Shown here one piece after another: positions 6,201 to 6,261 of a DNA stretch of 6,261 nt (positions are counted from its first letter, which is position 1; every line of letters begins with the position of its first letter). Source of the stretch: Lachnospiraceae bacterium (GTDB taxonomy: Bacteria; Bacillota; Clostridia; Lachnospirales; Lachnospiraceae); the NCBI GenBank assembly GCA_017961385.1, contig JAGCXJ010000011.1:1-6261 (forward strand), read 5' to 3'. The notes under the pieces are model-generated. The model was not told the DNA's origin. It was given only the letters and a program-made list of their open reading frames with translations, and ran no database searches. A program made the position numbers and the translations under genes.

Positions 6201-6261
6201 GCTCTCCCTCTCTTTCTTAACGCATCCGCTGCTATAGCTATTAGCGAGCAGATGATCACAA
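6197..6261 (-). CDS. C-terminal end of an upstream membrane protein, probably a second ABC-2 permease (5' part beyond window)
   Basis: The minus-strand frame ending in TGA at 6199-6197 reads VIICSLIAIAADALRKRGRA before its stop. This is the end of a hydrophobic helix followed by a basic tail (RKRGR), as expected for the last cytoplasm-facing turn of a membrane permease. Its stop overlaps the next gene's start as ATGA, a classic coupled arrangement. Paired ABC-2 permeases after one ATPase are common in Firmicutes exporters such as the linearmycin-resistance type, which supports the reading, though only 20 codons are visible. Confidence 0.6.
   Translation of the reverse strand, partial: VIICSLIAIAADALRKRGRA

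Overview
The window looks like a chromosomal segment from an anaerobic Clostridia member, most likely Lachnospiraceae. The reasons are moderate GC, purine-rich Shine-Dalgarno sites, frequent ATA/AGA/AGG codons, a DesK/NarL-type two-component pair, and a helix-turn-helix regulator carrying a desulfoferrodoxin-like domain. This placement is inference from style, not from a database search. The window is almost fully coding. The longest gaps are about 70 bp (473-540 and 3538-3608), so no gene-free stretch exceeds 300 bases. No tRNA, rRNA, CRISPR array, insertion sequence or convincing terminator was seen.

Layout. From 3537 down to 1 the minus strand carries, in transcription order, a membrane sensor histidine kinase, its LuxR/NarL-type response regulator, a cytoplasmic GH27 glycosidase starting 2 nt after the regulator's stop, and, after a 68-bp gap with its own possible promoter, the 5' part of an XRE-type regulator fused to a superoxide-reductase-like domain. 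From 3609 to 4983 the plus strand carries two overlapping genes: a ParB/Srx-like domain fused to a HAD-like domain, then a stand-alone HAD-like paralogue of that second domain. Converging on them with a 5-nt gap, the minus strand from 6261 to 4989 carries the last 20 codons of one membrane protein and a complete ABC-2 type permease, joined by an ATGA overlap.

How they may work together. The two central operons diverge from one 18-bp near-perfect palindrome at 3562-3579 that holds a consensus extended -10 element for each strand, so the promoters should exclude each other. The two-component system with a glycosidase suggests carbohydrate-linked signalling. Residues of the GH27 active site (Asp-Ile in place of Asp-Asp) point towards beta-L-arabinopyranosidase rather than alpha-galactosidase activity. 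The ParB/Srx-HAD plus HAD pair is the least explained part of the window and the best candidate for an undescribed system: the fused HAD copy has lost the acidic motif IV that the free copy keeps.
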